From the NCBI RefSeq assembly GCF_035994185.1, contig NZ_CP108538.1, positions 7,691,501 through 7,755,500 of the forward strand: a stretch of DNA of 64,000 bases, written 5' to 3'. The DNA is from Streptomyces sp. NBC_01217. GTDB lineage: Bacteria > Actinomycetota > Actinomycetes > Streptomycetales > Streptomycetaceae. A model generated the notes under the pieces. That model saw only the letters and a program-made list of their open reading frames with translations, was not told the DNA's origin and made no database searches. Position 1 is the stretch's first letter; every line of letters starts with the position of its first letter. Of this stretch, positions 17,574-27,105 are shown one piece after another. The position numbers and the translations under genes were made by a program.

Positions 17574-18170
17574 TCAGGAACGCTTGGCGCGGTAGAGACC
17601 TCGACCTGTTCGCTGGACACGGGAAGCGCCGACAAGACGATCGAGTGTGCTACGGACGGCGTTGATGCTTCCGCTGTCGGAGTCGCGGCCAAGGGCCGCG
17701 GCCACATCGCGGGCACGCACATCGGCGTCGCCCACCGCAGCGACGTACTCCATGATCTGATCGGTGAGTTTTCCGTACTTCTTCTGTCTGCCGGCGGCGG
17801 CACTGGCGCCGCCTGAAACGGCATGTGCTGCGCCCTCGCGGCCCTTTGGCCCTGCAACCTGAGCCTCGGCCTTCGCTGTGACGTCCGTGGCCGTGGAGAC
17901 GGCGATGTCGGTCTGAGGCTCGACGGGCGCCGAAGCCCGGTCCTGTTCCGCATTCGCATCACCGACGATGCCCGCAGCGGCCGCAGCAGCTGGGTCGAGC
18001 ATCAGGCTCTCGAGGGCACTGAGCGCTCGCTGCACCGAACCGAGATGCGCTACTACGGCAGCCAGTTCTCTCTCCAGTGCCTGCTTCTGAGCCTGCAGGC
18101 GGACCAAGTCCTCCTGCAGGCTCCCAGCGGCGAGATCAATGTTTCGCGCCGTGTGGGTCACAGAGACCAT
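17574..18170 (-). CDS. Coiled-coil protein with C-terminal winged helix, unknown role
   Basis: A 198-residue protein in two parts. Residues about 15-60 form a predicted coiled coil (LQEDLVRLQAQKQALERELA). A flexible Ala/Glu-rich linker leads to residues about 130-198, which look like a winged helix (KLTDQIMEYVAAVGDADVRA, INAVRSTLDRLVGASRVQR). There is no signal peptide. The shape suggests a dimeric DNA-binding protein whose ligand and target are unknown. The start ATG 18170 has GAGGAACAC upstream. I do not recognise a named family. Confidence 0.78.
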   Translation of the reverse strand: MVSVTHTARNIDLAAGSLQEDLVRLQAQKQALERELAAVVAHLGSVQRALSALESLMLDPAAAAAAGIVGDANAEQDRASAPVEPQTDIAVSTATDVTAKAEAQVAGPKGREGAAHAVSGGASAAAGRQKKYGKLTDQIMEYVAAVGDADVRARDVAAALGRDSDSGSINAVRSTLDRLVGASRVQRTGRGLYRAKRS

Positions 18171-18520
18171 GTGTTCCTCTCATCCTCAACCCCTTCTCGC
18201 CATCCCCGGCCCATCTGCGGTGCCGCTTGGTCCGGACGTGTGGAGGGGTACCCGCGAACATCATATGCAGTAGTACACGTGGAAAAAAGACGAACCAGAC
18301 GGCCACACGTGTTTCGTACAGATGAGCCGCACTGAATGATGGGACACGAAACAGGGCAGGTCACCGCACCACCAATGGTCCGCCCCAAGGGCGACAAGGG
18401 TGAGCCGACCACCTGGGCACACGGCGGACAGTGGTGAATTCAGCCGACAATGAACCCTGTCCCACCGAGTCACACGGTGTTTTCCACAATGCTGGGCGAC
18501 CGGCGCGCAACTCGCTTCAG
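18171..18520. other. 350-bp intergenic stretch
   Basis: No supported gene. An 8-bp inverted pair TGTTTCGT (about 18309) and ACGAAACA (about 18344) is the only structure seen; it may be chance. The rest separates the coiled-coil gene from the ilvC fragment. Confidence 0.35.
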
Positions 18521-18664
18521 GTCACGCTGTCGTTGCGTGACTCGGGTGTCGACGGTCGCGTCGGTCTGCACGAGGGCTCCAAGTCCAAGGCCAAGGCCGA
18601 GGAGCAGGGCCTGCGCGTGGTGACCCCGGCCGAGGCCGCCGCCGGGGCCGACGAGGACGCGTAG
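18521..18664 (+). pseudogene. ilvC: Fragment of ketol-acid reductoisomerase (ilvC)
   Basis: The 47 codons from 18521 to TAG 18664 read [20 protein letters not shown], then [18 protein letters not shown]. This matches the NADPH-binding part near the N-terminus of actinobacterial IlvC. The true start, the rest of the Rossmann fold and the catalytic domain are missing, and the frame stops just after GADEDA, where functional proteins continue with VIM. A working ilvC must lie elsewhere, and this piece is a duplicated or transferred scrap. Confidence 0.75.
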
Positions 18665-18720
18665 AGCCCATGCCTTCATCGGCTGCCCCTTTGCGCTCAC
18701 CGCGCCGGCATCTGCCAGGA

Positions 18721-19653
18721 TCACAGCATCAGCGGAGAGCCGAGAGCCACTGCGAAGCGGGAGCGCGAATCAAGGAACGCGGCAATCTTGCTCGGGTTCC
18801 ACACCCACATCAGCTTGTAGATGCCTTCCTTCGAGGCGGCTATCGTCAGGATCGTGGCGGGCTCGCCATCTCGGTAGATCATCACGCCTGCACGGCCGTT
18901 GGTATCGACCCACCTGAGGTCCACGCCCTGCCAGAACCGCGAATAAGCGGTGGTCAGGTTGGCCACGCGTGCACGGCCCAGCACGGGTATGCGAGCGGCG
19001 CCCCGAATGCCATTGCCGTCGGACAGGCTCACGGCATCGGAGGTGAGGAAGGCTTCCAGCGAGGCCACGTCTCCCGTTTGAGCCGCTGAGACGAAGGCGT
19101 TCAGGAGATGTCGGTGCTCCGCCGTGTCCACGCTCTCTCGACTCTCGGCCGACAAACGCATGCGAGCACGGCTTACGATCTTCCGCACGTTGACGACGCT
19201 GAGTTGAAGGATTTCAGCGATCTCGGGATAGGCGTAGTCGAATGCCTCGCGTAGTACGTATGCGGCACGCTCGGTGGGATTCAACTTCTCCAACAGCAGC
19301 AGCAGAACCAGCTCCAAGGCCTCCGCACGCTGCGCGCCCACCTCCGGGTCCGAGCTTGTGTCGATGGGCTCGGGCAGCCACGGTCCGATGTAGGTTTCCC
19401 GACGCACCCGCGCAGACTGCGCGACGTTGATCGCCAAGCGGGTCGTCGTGCTCGAGAGGAAGGCCACGGGGCTGACCACCACGGAGCGGTCGGTCTTCTG
19501 CCAGCGCAGCCACACTTCCTGGACCACGTCTTCGGCCTCGACCACGCTACCGAGCACACGGTAGGCGATTCCGAAGAGACGTGGCCGGTGCTGCACAAAG
19601 ACGGCAACGGCCTCTTGAAGGCCACTTGTCGCGGGGGACGGTTCGAAATGCAT
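18721..19653 (-). CDS. sigJ: ECF sigma factor, ECF41/SigJ type
   Basis: A 310-residue sigma factor. Start ATG 19653 follows AGGATC; an upstream ATG at 19704 would add 17 residues. Region 2 (FGIAYRVLGSVVEAEDVVQE) and region 4 (AAYVLREAFDYAYPEIAEIL) are clear. A SnoaL-like extension of about 110 residues follows and ends in WVWNPSKIAAF, the counterpart of the NPDKL motif of ECF41. The DGGGK motif is changed to DGNGI. In this group the extension controls activity in place of an anti-sigma factor, usually with an adjacent oxidoreductase or decarboxylase gene; no such partner is next to it here. Confidence 0.9.
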   Translation of the reverse strand: MHFEPSPATSGLQEAVAVFVQHRPRLFGIAYRVLGSVVEAEDVVQEVWLRWQKTDRSVVVSPVAFLSSTTTRLAINVAQSARVRRETYIGPWLPEPIDTSSDPEVGAQRAEALELVLLLLLEKLNPTERAAYVLREAFDYAYPEIAEILQLSVVNVRKIVSRARMRLSAESRESVDTAEHRHLLNAFVSAAQTGDVASLEAFLTSDAVSLSDGNGIRGAARIPVLGRARVANLTTAYSRFWQGVDLRWVDTNGRAGVMIYRDGEPATILTIAASKEGIYKLMWVWNPSKIAAFLDSRSRFAVALGSPLML

Positions 19654-19997
19654 GATCCTGCGGTCTCCGTTCCTCCGGCTGCGGCTGCCCATGGGCGGGA
19701 CCACGCGACGACCGCGTGGTTCCGGGACGGCTTCGGCAACCGTCCCGGGACACGCTCCTGGAAGCCGTGGTGTTGCCGGGTGTTACGCGCTGCATAGTTT
19801 GTTCGGGTGCTGTTGGAACTGTGGTCAGTAAAGCCACGGCACTGCTCCAATCGCATCTCTTCCACAGGCCGGGATCGGCCCGTTTCTGTGAGAGGGCTGG
19901 GGCAGCAGGCAGACACACAGTGTTTTCGAATATGGGTAGCAGGCTGCGCCTAGTTCTCAGCCCGGGGTCGTGGTCCCGTTCCCAGCGATGCCATTAA
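19654..19997. other. 344-bp stretch upstream of sigJ
   Basis: Contains the sigJ leader and presumably its promoter; no clear ECF41-type promoter could be picked out by eye. The IS5 copy begins at 19998 after a TAA target sequence at 19995-19997. No gene is supported. Confidence 0.35.
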
Positions 19998-20872
19998 GAG
20001 GATGTCTCACGTGGTGATGGTGTGAGCTGCGGCATGATGTCTCTTCGTGAGTGCCGATCTTTCGCAGCGGCTGGTTCCTGACGGTCTGTGGGAACTCGTC
20101 GCCCCGTTGTTGCCGTCGTTCAGCTCCCGTCCGCAGGGCGGTGGGACTGCGCCGCTGAACGAGCGGGCCGTGTTCACGGCGGTGGTGTACGTGCTGACCA
20201 GCGGGTGCGCCTGGCGGCACCTGCCGGAGACGTTCGGGGTATCGCCCGCGACGGCGCACCGCCGGTTCACCGCGTGGACCGAGGCCGGGTTGTGGCGCCG
20301 ATTGCACCGGGCGGTGCTGGATGAACTCGGCGCCAGGGGTGAGCTCGACTGGACCTCCGCGATCGTCGATGCGGCGTCGGTGCGGGCGAAAAGGGGGCTC
20401 GCTGACCGGGCCGAATCCGGTCGATCGCGGCAAGAAGGGCAGCAAACTGCACGTGCTGTCCGAGGCCCAGGGCCTGCCGCTGGCCGTGGCGGTCTCGGGT
20501 GCGAACCTGCACGACAGCCAGGCGTTCAAGCCGCTGATCCTCGGCATACCCGCCGTCCGCTCCCGGCGCGGGCCCCGTCGGAGACGGCCCGTGAAGATCC
20601 GCGCGGACAAGGCGTACTACTCCGCGGAACACCTGCGCTGGCTCCGCGCCCGGAACCTCGTCCCACGCATCGCCCGTCCCGGCATCGAGTCCGGCGAGCG
20701 CCTCGGCCGACACCGGTGGAAGATCGAGCGGTCGATCTCCTGGCTCTTCGGCTACCGCCGCCTCACCGTCCGGTATGAGCGAAAGGGCAGCCACTTCCTC
20801 GCCTTCCTCGGCCTCGCCGCAGCCCTGACCTGCTACAAGAGACTCGCCAAGATCACCACGTGAGACATCCTC
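19998..20872 (+). mobile_element. IS5-family insertion sequence, copy 1
   Basis: An 875-bp element bounded by inverted repeats GAGGATGTCTCACGTGGTGA on the left and its complement on the right. TAA at 19995-19997 and 20873-20875 is the likely 3-bp target duplication. The transposase lies in two overlapping frames. A second copy at 59758-60632 has the same length, orientation and ends, with one noticed difference (T20061 versus G59821, synonymous). Recent movement is implied. Confidence 0.93.
20047..20863 (+). CDS. IS5-family transposase in two frames (OrfA/OrfB)
   Basis: OrfA starts at GTG 20047 and carries the helix-turn-helix part (LWELVAPLLPS, TSGCAWRHLPETFG, ATAHRRFTAW). The catalytic part is in the next frame: IVDAASVRAKRG at the end of the OrfA section, GPNPVDRGKKGSKLHVLSE, ADKAYYS and IERSISWLFGYRRL, giving the DDE triad, ending at 20863. 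The frames meet at GCGAAAAGGGGGCTC around 20389-20403, a run of four A and five G. Full-length protein needs a +1 or -2 shift there, by programmed frameshifting or transcriptional slippage. Both copies share the arrangement, so it is inherited rather than recent damage. Confidence 0.85.
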
Positions 20873-21290
20873 TAAAGCATTCACACGTTGTTGATCAGTG
20901 GTTGGGTCGTTCTGCGTCCCGACAAGGGCTGAGCAAGCCCCTCAGCAGTGTTTTCACGCCACCGGCACGAGATCACCCCTGAAGACCGGCCGCATCGTGA
21001 CGATGCGTGTCGCCGCTCACGGATGCTCCGGCAACACAATGCAAGCAGACCTTGGCCTCCGCTCTGCCGAAACGGCAAGCGGCACACGAGCGGATGCTTG
21101 CGCTCTTACGTCAGGCGTACTACTCGTCGTGGTGTCGGGCGAGGCGCCCGCATGTACAGGTCGGCCAGAACCGGAGGTGCTCCCGAAGGACCGGACTCGA
21201 CCATGTGTCCGCACGAAGCGGTGGCGACTGATCGGTATCCGGATGGTCGCTCATTGGTCCTTGCCGGCCAGGACGTCCACGGTCGGCCGG
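20873..21290. other. 418-bp stretch between two insertion sequences
   Basis: Several overlapping open frames exist on both strands, none with recognisable sequence or a ribosome site. It ends at the tail of the gene interrupted by the ISAs1 element. Confidence 0.35.
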
Positions 21291-21338
21291 TCAGTTCGCC
21301 GTCATCACGTCGGACTCGTACACCGCCCCAGGCGGTGG

Positions 21339-22734
21339 CAGGGTCATTGCATGATCGAGATCTGTCTGGGTTCGTCACTTGAGTCCGAGGGTTCGTAGGG
21401 GCCGGTGGTAGTCGCGGCCGGTGTGGCGGAGGGCGGCGGCGATGTTGGTCTGGCCGTCCTGGCGGAAGACGCTGATGGCGAGGTTGCGCAGGGAGGCCAT
21501 GGTGCGGGGCAGGGTGCCGGTGCGGACCTTGGAGTCGTCCTCGCGGAACGTGTGGTCCCGGACGTGGTGCAGGAGATTCTCGATGCCCCGGTGGCCTCTG
21601 ATCCAGGTGGCGAGCTCGGTGCAGGTTGCGTCGAAGACGGTCAGGCTGGTGATCAGGTAGACGCGCTCGATGGTCAGCTTCCCGATGCTCAAGTCGCGTC
21701 GCCACCGTACGACTTGGATCGCCTGGCGGGCGCCGGGGTAGTCGAGGTGGCTGAACGCGGCGACCTTGAGCCGGCGGATCTCGTCGCGGTGGTGGGCGTG
21801 GTCGCGAGTGCGGTGCCCGAGTGGGACGTCCCGCCAGGGCAGCTTCCTGACCTGCGCGTACAGGCCTGGATGGTTCTTCTTCACGACGGCCACGTAGTAC
21901 GCGCCGCGACTGGTCAGATAGGCCCCGTGGTCGTGCTGGGTGTGCAGGGCGTCGGCGGTCACCACCGTGTTCTCCAGCTCGAGACCGTCCAGCAACGGCG
22001 CGAAGGAGGGGATCTCGTTGCTCTTGGAAGCGACCTGCCGCTGAGCCAGGACCACGCCGTGGTGGTCCATCGCCGCCAGCAGCTGGATCGCCGCGGCCGT
22101 TGCGGTTCGCGATCCGCGGACGACCTTGCCGTCGACCGCGATCACCCGTCGCACCGGCCCTTTCTCCGCGTCCGGCTCGACCGGGGGCGGCGTTCTGGCC
22201 TGCAGATACGCGCTGATAGCCGCGTCCAGCGCGTCACCGTCCACACGCTGCAGCAGGCGGCGCACGGTCGCGGCGTGCGGCACCGGCCGCAGACCGGTAA
22301 GCGGATCGGCAGCGAAGCCGAGGATGCCCAGCACATGCTGCGGGGCATCCGTGATCCACTCGCTGATCGCGATGAGCGAGCGAGCCCCGGTCAGCACCGC
22401 CGAGACGGCCGCGCACAGCAACGCGAGGGCCGGATACCGCAGTCCTCCCGCATCGCGGGGATCGGCGACCAGGATCAGGAAACGCCGCAGGTCAGCGACA
22501 TCGCTTGAGGTGAGGGGATCAGTCGGGGAGCCCAGTTGCTCCAGTGCGGAAGGGATGGGCGATGATGCACGGGCAGGCACGGTCTCGCTCGGTTCTCATG
22601 GGTCTCGACAACCACATGATCACCAGCACCGTGCCTGCTCTGCTCTCCGGGATCCCCTGCCGCACAAAGGACATGACGCCACGTCACTCACGAGACCGGC
22701 GAACCGGACCAATCCCAATCGCGCAATGCCCCTG
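21339..22734 (-). mobile_element. Complete ISAs1-family insertion sequence
   Basis: A 1396-bp element. The ends CAGGGTCATTGCATGATC (left) and CAGGGGCATTGCGCGATT (complement of right) form imperfect inverted repeats. The perfect 10-bp direct repeat CAGGCGGTGG flanks it at 21329-21338 and 22735-22744. The transposase frame is intact. Partial relatives occur at 57764-57907 and 59337-59517. Confidence 0.95.
21375..22580 (-). CDS. ISAs1-family transposase, full length
   Basis: A 401-residue transposase with GTG start at 22580. The N-terminal part has [20 protein letters not shown], the DDE_Tnp_1-associated region that typifies ISAs1. The catalytic core follows: [13 protein letters not shown] with the first Asp, [10 protein letters not shown] with the second, and an acidic residue in the late [17 protein letters not shown] helix. 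Length and motifs are complete, so the element could be active. The perfect target duplication around it supports insertion without later rearrangement. Confidence 0.95.
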   Translation of the reverse strand: MPARASSPIPSALEQLGSPTDPLTSSDVADLRRFLILVADPRDAGGLRYPALALLCAAVSAVLTGARSLIAISEWITDAPQHVLGILGFAADPLTGLRPVPHAATVRRLLQRVDGDALDAAISAYLQARTPPPVEPDAEKGPVRRVIAVDGKVVRGSRTATAAAIQLLAAMDHHGVVLAQRQVASKSNEIPSFAPLLDGLELENTVVTADALHTQHDHGAYLTSRGAYYVAVVKKNHPGLYAQVRKLPWRDVPLGHRTRDHAHHRDEIRRLKVAAFSHLDYPGARQAIQVVRWRRDLSIGKLTIERVYLITSLTVFDATCTELATWIRGHRGIENLLHHVRDHTFREDDSKVRTGTLPRTMASLRNLAISVFRQDGQTNIAAALRHTGRDYHRPLRTLGLK

Positions 22735-23005
22735 CAGGCGGTGGTTGTGCTGAGTGGTGTGCATTTTCTTGCCGCCGGTCACGACGTACGCCTGACTGGC
22801 GGGAAGGGTGTAGAAGCTCAGCGGAGCCTGGGTGGAGGGCGAAAGCCCGGCGGGGTATTCGCCCTTGTCCGGGTAGCTGCTGCCGTACACCGCTGCGGGC
22901 GAGGGCACGGCGGCCTCGACCACGGTCGCGCGGCAGTCGAGGGTTGTGTTCCGTCCGTATGGGTTGTGGAACCACACCTTGGTGCCGCTGTACCAACCAG
23001 CGTGC

Positions 23006-23500
23006 CTATGTCGGGCTGTTGGGGGTGGTGGGCTGGTTCCAGGAGTGCAGTTTGTCGGGGATAAGCATGACCCAGACTTGCGCGATGTGCTGGTCGGCGA
23101 TGTCGAGGCTGATGACGGCGGCGACCTGGCGGCCGTAGCGGGCGACGAGGCCGGTGCGGCCGTTGACGGACTGGATGGTGAGTGTGGTGCGCGGGCGGCG
23201 GGCCAGGAGCGTCAGGAGGCTGTGCGTGACCTGTCGGTTGCCGTGGACGGGCCTGACCAGTGCCCGGACCTTGGCGCCGCCGTCGAAGAACGCGGTGGCG
23301 TCCGGGCAGAGAAGCGAGGCAAGCAGCCCGGCATCCTCCGTCAGGCAGGCTTGGCGGACGGCCCGGGCGAAGGTTTCGTGCTGTTCCGCCGTCGTGGGGT
23401 GTGAGCGCTGCGCCCGCAGGCCGTGGCGCGCTCGGTCGACGAGTTCGGCGCACTCCGGCTCGGTGCGTCCCACAATGTCGGCGACTGTATCGGGGGTCAT
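23006..23500 (-). pseudogene. ECF41 sigma factor, C-terminal remnant
   Basis: The frame from about 23500 to the stop at 23006 begins DTVADIVGRTEPECAELVDR, the end of sigma region 4. The SnoaL-like extension continues with CPDATAFFDGGAKVRALV and ends PDKLHSWN. DGGGK and NPDKL are the marks of ECF41; here they read DGGAK and IPDKL. Region 2 and most of region 4 are missing, so it cannot act as a sigma factor. It is not a duplicate of sigJ at 18721, whose extension is quite different. Confidence 0.75.
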
Positions 23501-23609
23501 CCCGACGTGAGGCGACCCCGGTGGTGTGGACACTCTGACAAAGACTGTCCACAGCAAGGACAGGACGGCCTCCCCGTTTGTGACACCGCCATGCGACGGA
23601 CCTGCCCAG

Positions 23610-23784
23610 GACCGTGCCGGAGAGCCGGTCGCCCAAGCGGAAGTGACGAGGTTGGCGCGTGCGAGCCAGGTCTTGAGGATCCGATGGTGCGGCCCTTCTC
23701 GATCTCGATGAGAGTCCGTCTGGCCGGGCCGGTGCGGCGGGCGAGTTCGTCGTAGGTCCAGCCGCATTCGCTCCTGCGGAACAC
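23610..23784 (-). pseudogene. XRE-type helix-turn-helix fragment
   Basis: Starting near 23784 the minus strand reads CGWTYDELARRTGPARRTLI then EIEKGRTIGS, a typical XRE recognition helix. The continuation LKTWLARANLV is in another frame, so at least one frameshift is present. No effector region is recognisable. It is a decayed regulator adjoining the sigma-factor remnant. Confidence 0.6.
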
Positions 23785-23790
23785 AACGTG

Positions 23791-24326
23791 TGCCCACCCT
23801 TACTCACCGGGACAGAGCTCCCTCAGGGTTACCTCTGGGACAAGTATTCTCTGCGGAAGGTGTCCATCCGGCTGCTCACGGTGGCCTTGCCTGCGCTGCC
23901 ACGCAGTGTGGCGACGTGGATCACCTCACCTCAGCAAAATGCGCCACCCCGCTCCACCGGCGCACTGCCCCTCGGTGACGCGCGAGGGGAAGCCGGACAG
24001 TCGAGCTGACCCTGTACGTGGCAACGAGCGGCCGTCTCCCGCCGCTCTTCGCCGACCCACTCCCCGTGGCCGTCCGGCCGCAGCGGCGCGGCGGGCGCAT
24101 CCAGTTCCTCGCGGCCCCACAGCGACCTTGGTGACCGAGCCGGTGTCAGTCGCGGCTGCGGTCCTGTCACAGAGCAGAGCGCTGTCCGGTCTTTGGTCAA
24201 AAGGTGCAAATCGGGTCGGATTGTTTTCTCTGCCCCACCCCGTCGGTATCGGTCGCCGCAGTCGTCCGCGCATCGTCTTCCCGCACCCCACACCACCACC
24301 CCCATCTATCCGAGGGCGGCAGTACG
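23791..24326. other. 536-bp leader region of the SpoIIE-type gene
   Basis: No gene is supported. The plus-strand frame upstream of 24327 stays open back to 24204 but lacks coding character; the ribosome site GAGGGCGG precedes ATG 24327. The promoter is presumably here but no clear elements were found. Confidence 0.4.
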
Positions 24327-26828
24327 ATGATCAGCACTGGCAAGGTAACACTCGGTAACCAACCGGGCAGGCATGAGACGTCCGAGTCGGCAGTCGCGAT
24401 GTTCGACGAGCTCGGGACAGTGGTCGCATGGACGCAGGCCGCCGAGCAGCTCGTCGGGTACTCCGCCGGGGACGTGGTGGGCCGGTCTGCCGCACTCGTC
24501 CTGCCATTTTCCGAGGAAGCGCCGACGATATCGGCGTTCGTCGAGCAGTGCCGTGCCCAGAATGGCTGGTCGGGCACGACAGCAGTGCGCCACCGGGACG
24601 GCCGTGTGCTCAACGTCAGCCTGAGGATCTCGATGTTGTGGGGGCAGGACGGAACGGTCCGGTGGCTCATCTCCGTGACCGACATCGACACGCTCTCCGT
24701 GGAGGCGATGAACGGATCGGTGCGGGAGTCGCTGCTTACCCGCGCACCGATCGGCATCGTCGTTCGGGACCCGCAACTGCGCTGCACCTGGGTGAACGAC
24801 ACGATGGAGCGCCACGACGGCATTTCCCGTGACCGACGGCTCGGACGGCGATTCACCGATGCGCGGCCCGATGTCAAGGCCGAAGCAGTCGAGGCAGTGA
24901 TGCGGCAGGTACTCCACAGCGGCACCACCAAGGTCCACCAGTACCGGACGTGGCCGCCGACGAGTCCGCGCCAGGAGCACACCATGGCGGCTTCGTTCTT
25001 CTGCCTCCAGGACGCCGACGGCGAAGCGCTGGGGGTGTGCACCATCAACGTCGATGTCACCGAGAGCCGGCGGGCGCTTGAGCGCCTCGCCATCCTCGGC
25101 GAGGCCAGTACGCGCCTTGGCAGCACCCTGGACGTGATGCAGACCAGCCAGGAACTGGCCGACCTCGCTGTGCCCCTGCTCGCCGACTACGCCGTCGTCG
25201 ACCTGGAACAGTCGGTCCCGTTCGGTGAGGGGCCCCCGGTCCACATCGGCCCGATGGAGGGGCGCCTCCCCGTGTTCCGGCGTGCCGGTCTGGCCTCGAT
25301 CCACCAAGGGGTCCCGGAATCCCCGTGGGTACGCGGTGAGCCGGTCCCCGTGACACCCGCCTCACCCGTCACCGACGTCCTGCGCAGCGGGAGGTCCCAC
25401 CTGGAGGCGATCCTGGACACCGCTCCGGGCACGTGGATCGACGAGGACCCGGCACGGGCGCAGAAGATCCGTGAGAACAGCATGCACTCCCTGATGGTCG
25501 TACCCATCCGTGCGCGGCGCGCCCTGCTGGGCGTGGCGTTGTTCATCCGCACCGAGAACCCGGTGCCGTTCCAGGAGTTCGACCTGCTCCTCGCCGAAGA
25601 ACTCGTCAGTCGCGCTGCGATGTCGATGGACAACGCCCGGCAGTACGCGCGCGAACACACCGCGGCCCTCGCGCTGCAACGCAATCTGCTCCCGCACCGT
25701 TTGAGGGGCGGTACGGCGGTCGAGGCCGCGTCGCGCTACCTGCCCGCCGACATGGACCGCGGCGTCGGAGGCGACTGGTTCGATGTGATCCCGCTGTCCG
25801 GCGCCCGGGTGGCCCTCGTCGTCGGTGATGTGGTCGGACACGGCATCAACGCCGCCGCGACCATGGGCAGGCTCCGCACCGCCGTCCACACACTCGCCGA
25901 CATGGAACTGCCCCCCGACGAACTTCTGGCCCGCCTCGATGACACGGTCCAGCGACTGGCCGAGGAAGACGCCGACAGCCCGGACCAGACCCCCACGGTG
26001 GTCGGCGCCACCTGTCTGTACGCCGTCTACGACCCGGCCACCCGGATGTGCACCATGGCACGGGCCGGGCACCCCCCGCCCGCGATCATCGACCCGCAGG
26101 GCCGAATCACCTTCCCCGACCTTCCCACAGGAACCCCACTCGGCACCGGGCTCGGGGTCCCCTTCGAGGCCGTGGAGCTGGAACTGCCCGAGGGAAGTCT
26201 CCTCGCTCTGTACACCGACGGCCTGATCGAGACCCGCGACCACGACATCGATGTGGGAATGCACCGCCTGGGCACCGCCCTGGCACAACCGCACCGATCC
26301 CTGGAAGACCTCTGCACCCGCGCGATGGAAACCATCCCGGCGCAGATACCGTGCGACGACGTCACCCTGCTCCTCGTACGCACCCGCTCGCTCAGCCCGG
26401 TCCACGTCGCCTCCTGGACACTGCCGAGTGACGAGACCGCAGTCCGCAGCGCCCGGCACATGGCAGCCCGTCAGCTCGCCGAATGGGGCCTGGAAGGTCT
26501 CGAGGATGCCACGAAGCTGATCGTCAGTGAACTGATCACCAACGCCGTCCGTCACAGCACCGGCCCAATCGGTCTGCGTCTGATCAAGCACCAAGTCCTG
26601 ACCTGCGAAGTGTTCGACACCAACACCGACTCCCCGCGTCCGCGCCGCGCACGCACCATCGACGAGAACGGCCGCGGCCTCTTCCTGGTCGCTCAACTGT
26701 CCCGCAGATGGGGCACTCGCTCGGCATCGCGCGGCAAAGTCGTCTGGGCCGAAGAAGACCTGCCTTCCGGCGTTCCGAAGGCCCGTGCGTGTGAGGGTGC
26801 GGCTGTAGCCGGGGCCGGGGTCAAATGA
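24327..26828 (+). CDS. SpoIIE-type PP2C phosphatase with PAS, GAF and HATPase domains
   Basis: An 833-residue multidomain signalling protein. ATG 24327 is chosen for its GAGGGCGG ribosome site. Domains in order: PAS around residues 15-125 (ESAVAMFDELGTVVAWTQAA), a second PAS around 130-240 (APIGIVVRDPQLRCTWVND), GAF around 250-430, SpoIIE phosphatase around 445-665 (GDWFDVIPLSG, VGDVVGHG, GHPPPAI, YTDGLIE), and a C-terminal HATPase around 690-815 (ELITNAVRHS, ENGRGLFLV). Such proteins are numerous in Streptomyces and control partner switching with STAS-domain anti-anti-sigma factors; the HATPase may act as the matching anti-sigma kinase. It is cytoplasmic, with no membrane segment. No partner STAS gene adjoins. 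Confidence 0.93.
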   Translation: MISTGKVTLGNQPGRHETSESAVAMFDELGTVVAWTQAAEQLVGYSAGDVVGRSAALVLPFSEEAPTISAFVEQCRAQNGWSGTTAVRHRDGRVLNVSLRISMLWGQDGTVRWLISVTDIDTLSVEAMNGSVRESLLTRAPIGIVVRDPQLRCTWVNDTMERHDGISRDRRLGRRFTDARPDVKAEAVEAVMRQVLHSGTTKVHQYRTWPPTSPRQEHTMAASFFCLQDADGEALGVCTINVDVTESRRALERLAILGEASTRLGSTLDVMQTSQELADLAVPLLADYAVVDLEQSVPFGEGPPVHIGPMEGRLPVFRRAGLASIHQGVPESPWVRGEPVPVTPASPVTDVLRSGRSHLEAILDTAPGTWIDEDPARAQKIRENSMHSLMVVPIRARRALLGVALFIRTENPVPFQEFDLLLAEELVSRAAMSMDNARQYAREHTAALALQRNLLPHRLRGGTAVEAASRYLPADMDRGVGGDWFDVIPLSGARVALVVGDVVGHGINAAATMGRLRTAVHTLADMELPPDELLARLDDTVQRLAEEDADSPDQTPTVVGATCLYAVYDPATRMCTMARAGHPPPAIIDPQGRITFPDLPTGTPLGTGLGVPFEAVELELPEGSLLALYTDGLIETRDHDIDVGMHRLGTALAQPHRSLEDLCTRAMETIPAQIPCDDVTLLLVRTRSLSPVHVASWTLPSDETAVRSARHMAARQLAEWGLEGLEDATKLIVSELITNAVRHSTGPIGLRLIKHQVLTCEVFDTNTDSPRPRRARTIDENGRGLFLVAQLSRRWGTRSASRGKVVWAEEDLPSGVPKARACEGAAVAGAGVK

Positions 26829-27105
26829 GGCCCGCCAAGGCATTGTCGCCCTGGCCTCGCCGTTTCGGTTGTGGTGGGGTGACGTCGGCGGTGGCGGCCC
26901 TTTCGGCTTCTGGGTATGGCGGAGTCCCGTCGCGGTGGCCGGGTTCTCCGGGTTCCTCGGGTCGTGGGCGGGCGGGACGGGTTGGGTTGTCAGCCGGCGG
27001 GGCGGGGCAGTGCGGGTAGCGACGGAGGGGCGAGCAAGAGCCACGTGGTCCACCAGCCGAGCGACTTGCCGAGCCGTAGGCCAGCAAGATCGAGCTGGAT
27101 TCGGA

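Larger units (their letters stand above)
21291..23005 (-). pseudogene. Cell-wall amidase-like C-terminal fragment split by ISAs1
   Basis: The minus-strand frame from about 23005 to 22735 reads HAGWYSGTKVWFHNPYGRN, then PAAVYGSSYPDKGEYPAG and ASQAYVVTGG. This resembles the C-terminal domain of secreted Streptomyces N-acetylmuramoyl-L-alanine amidases. The ISAs1 element interrupts it, and the apparent end (AVYESDVMTAN, stop at 21291-21293) lies beyond the element in a shifted frame. The N-terminal enzyme domain is missing, cut off at the sigma-factor relic. The amidase call rests on pattern only. Confidence 0.5.
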
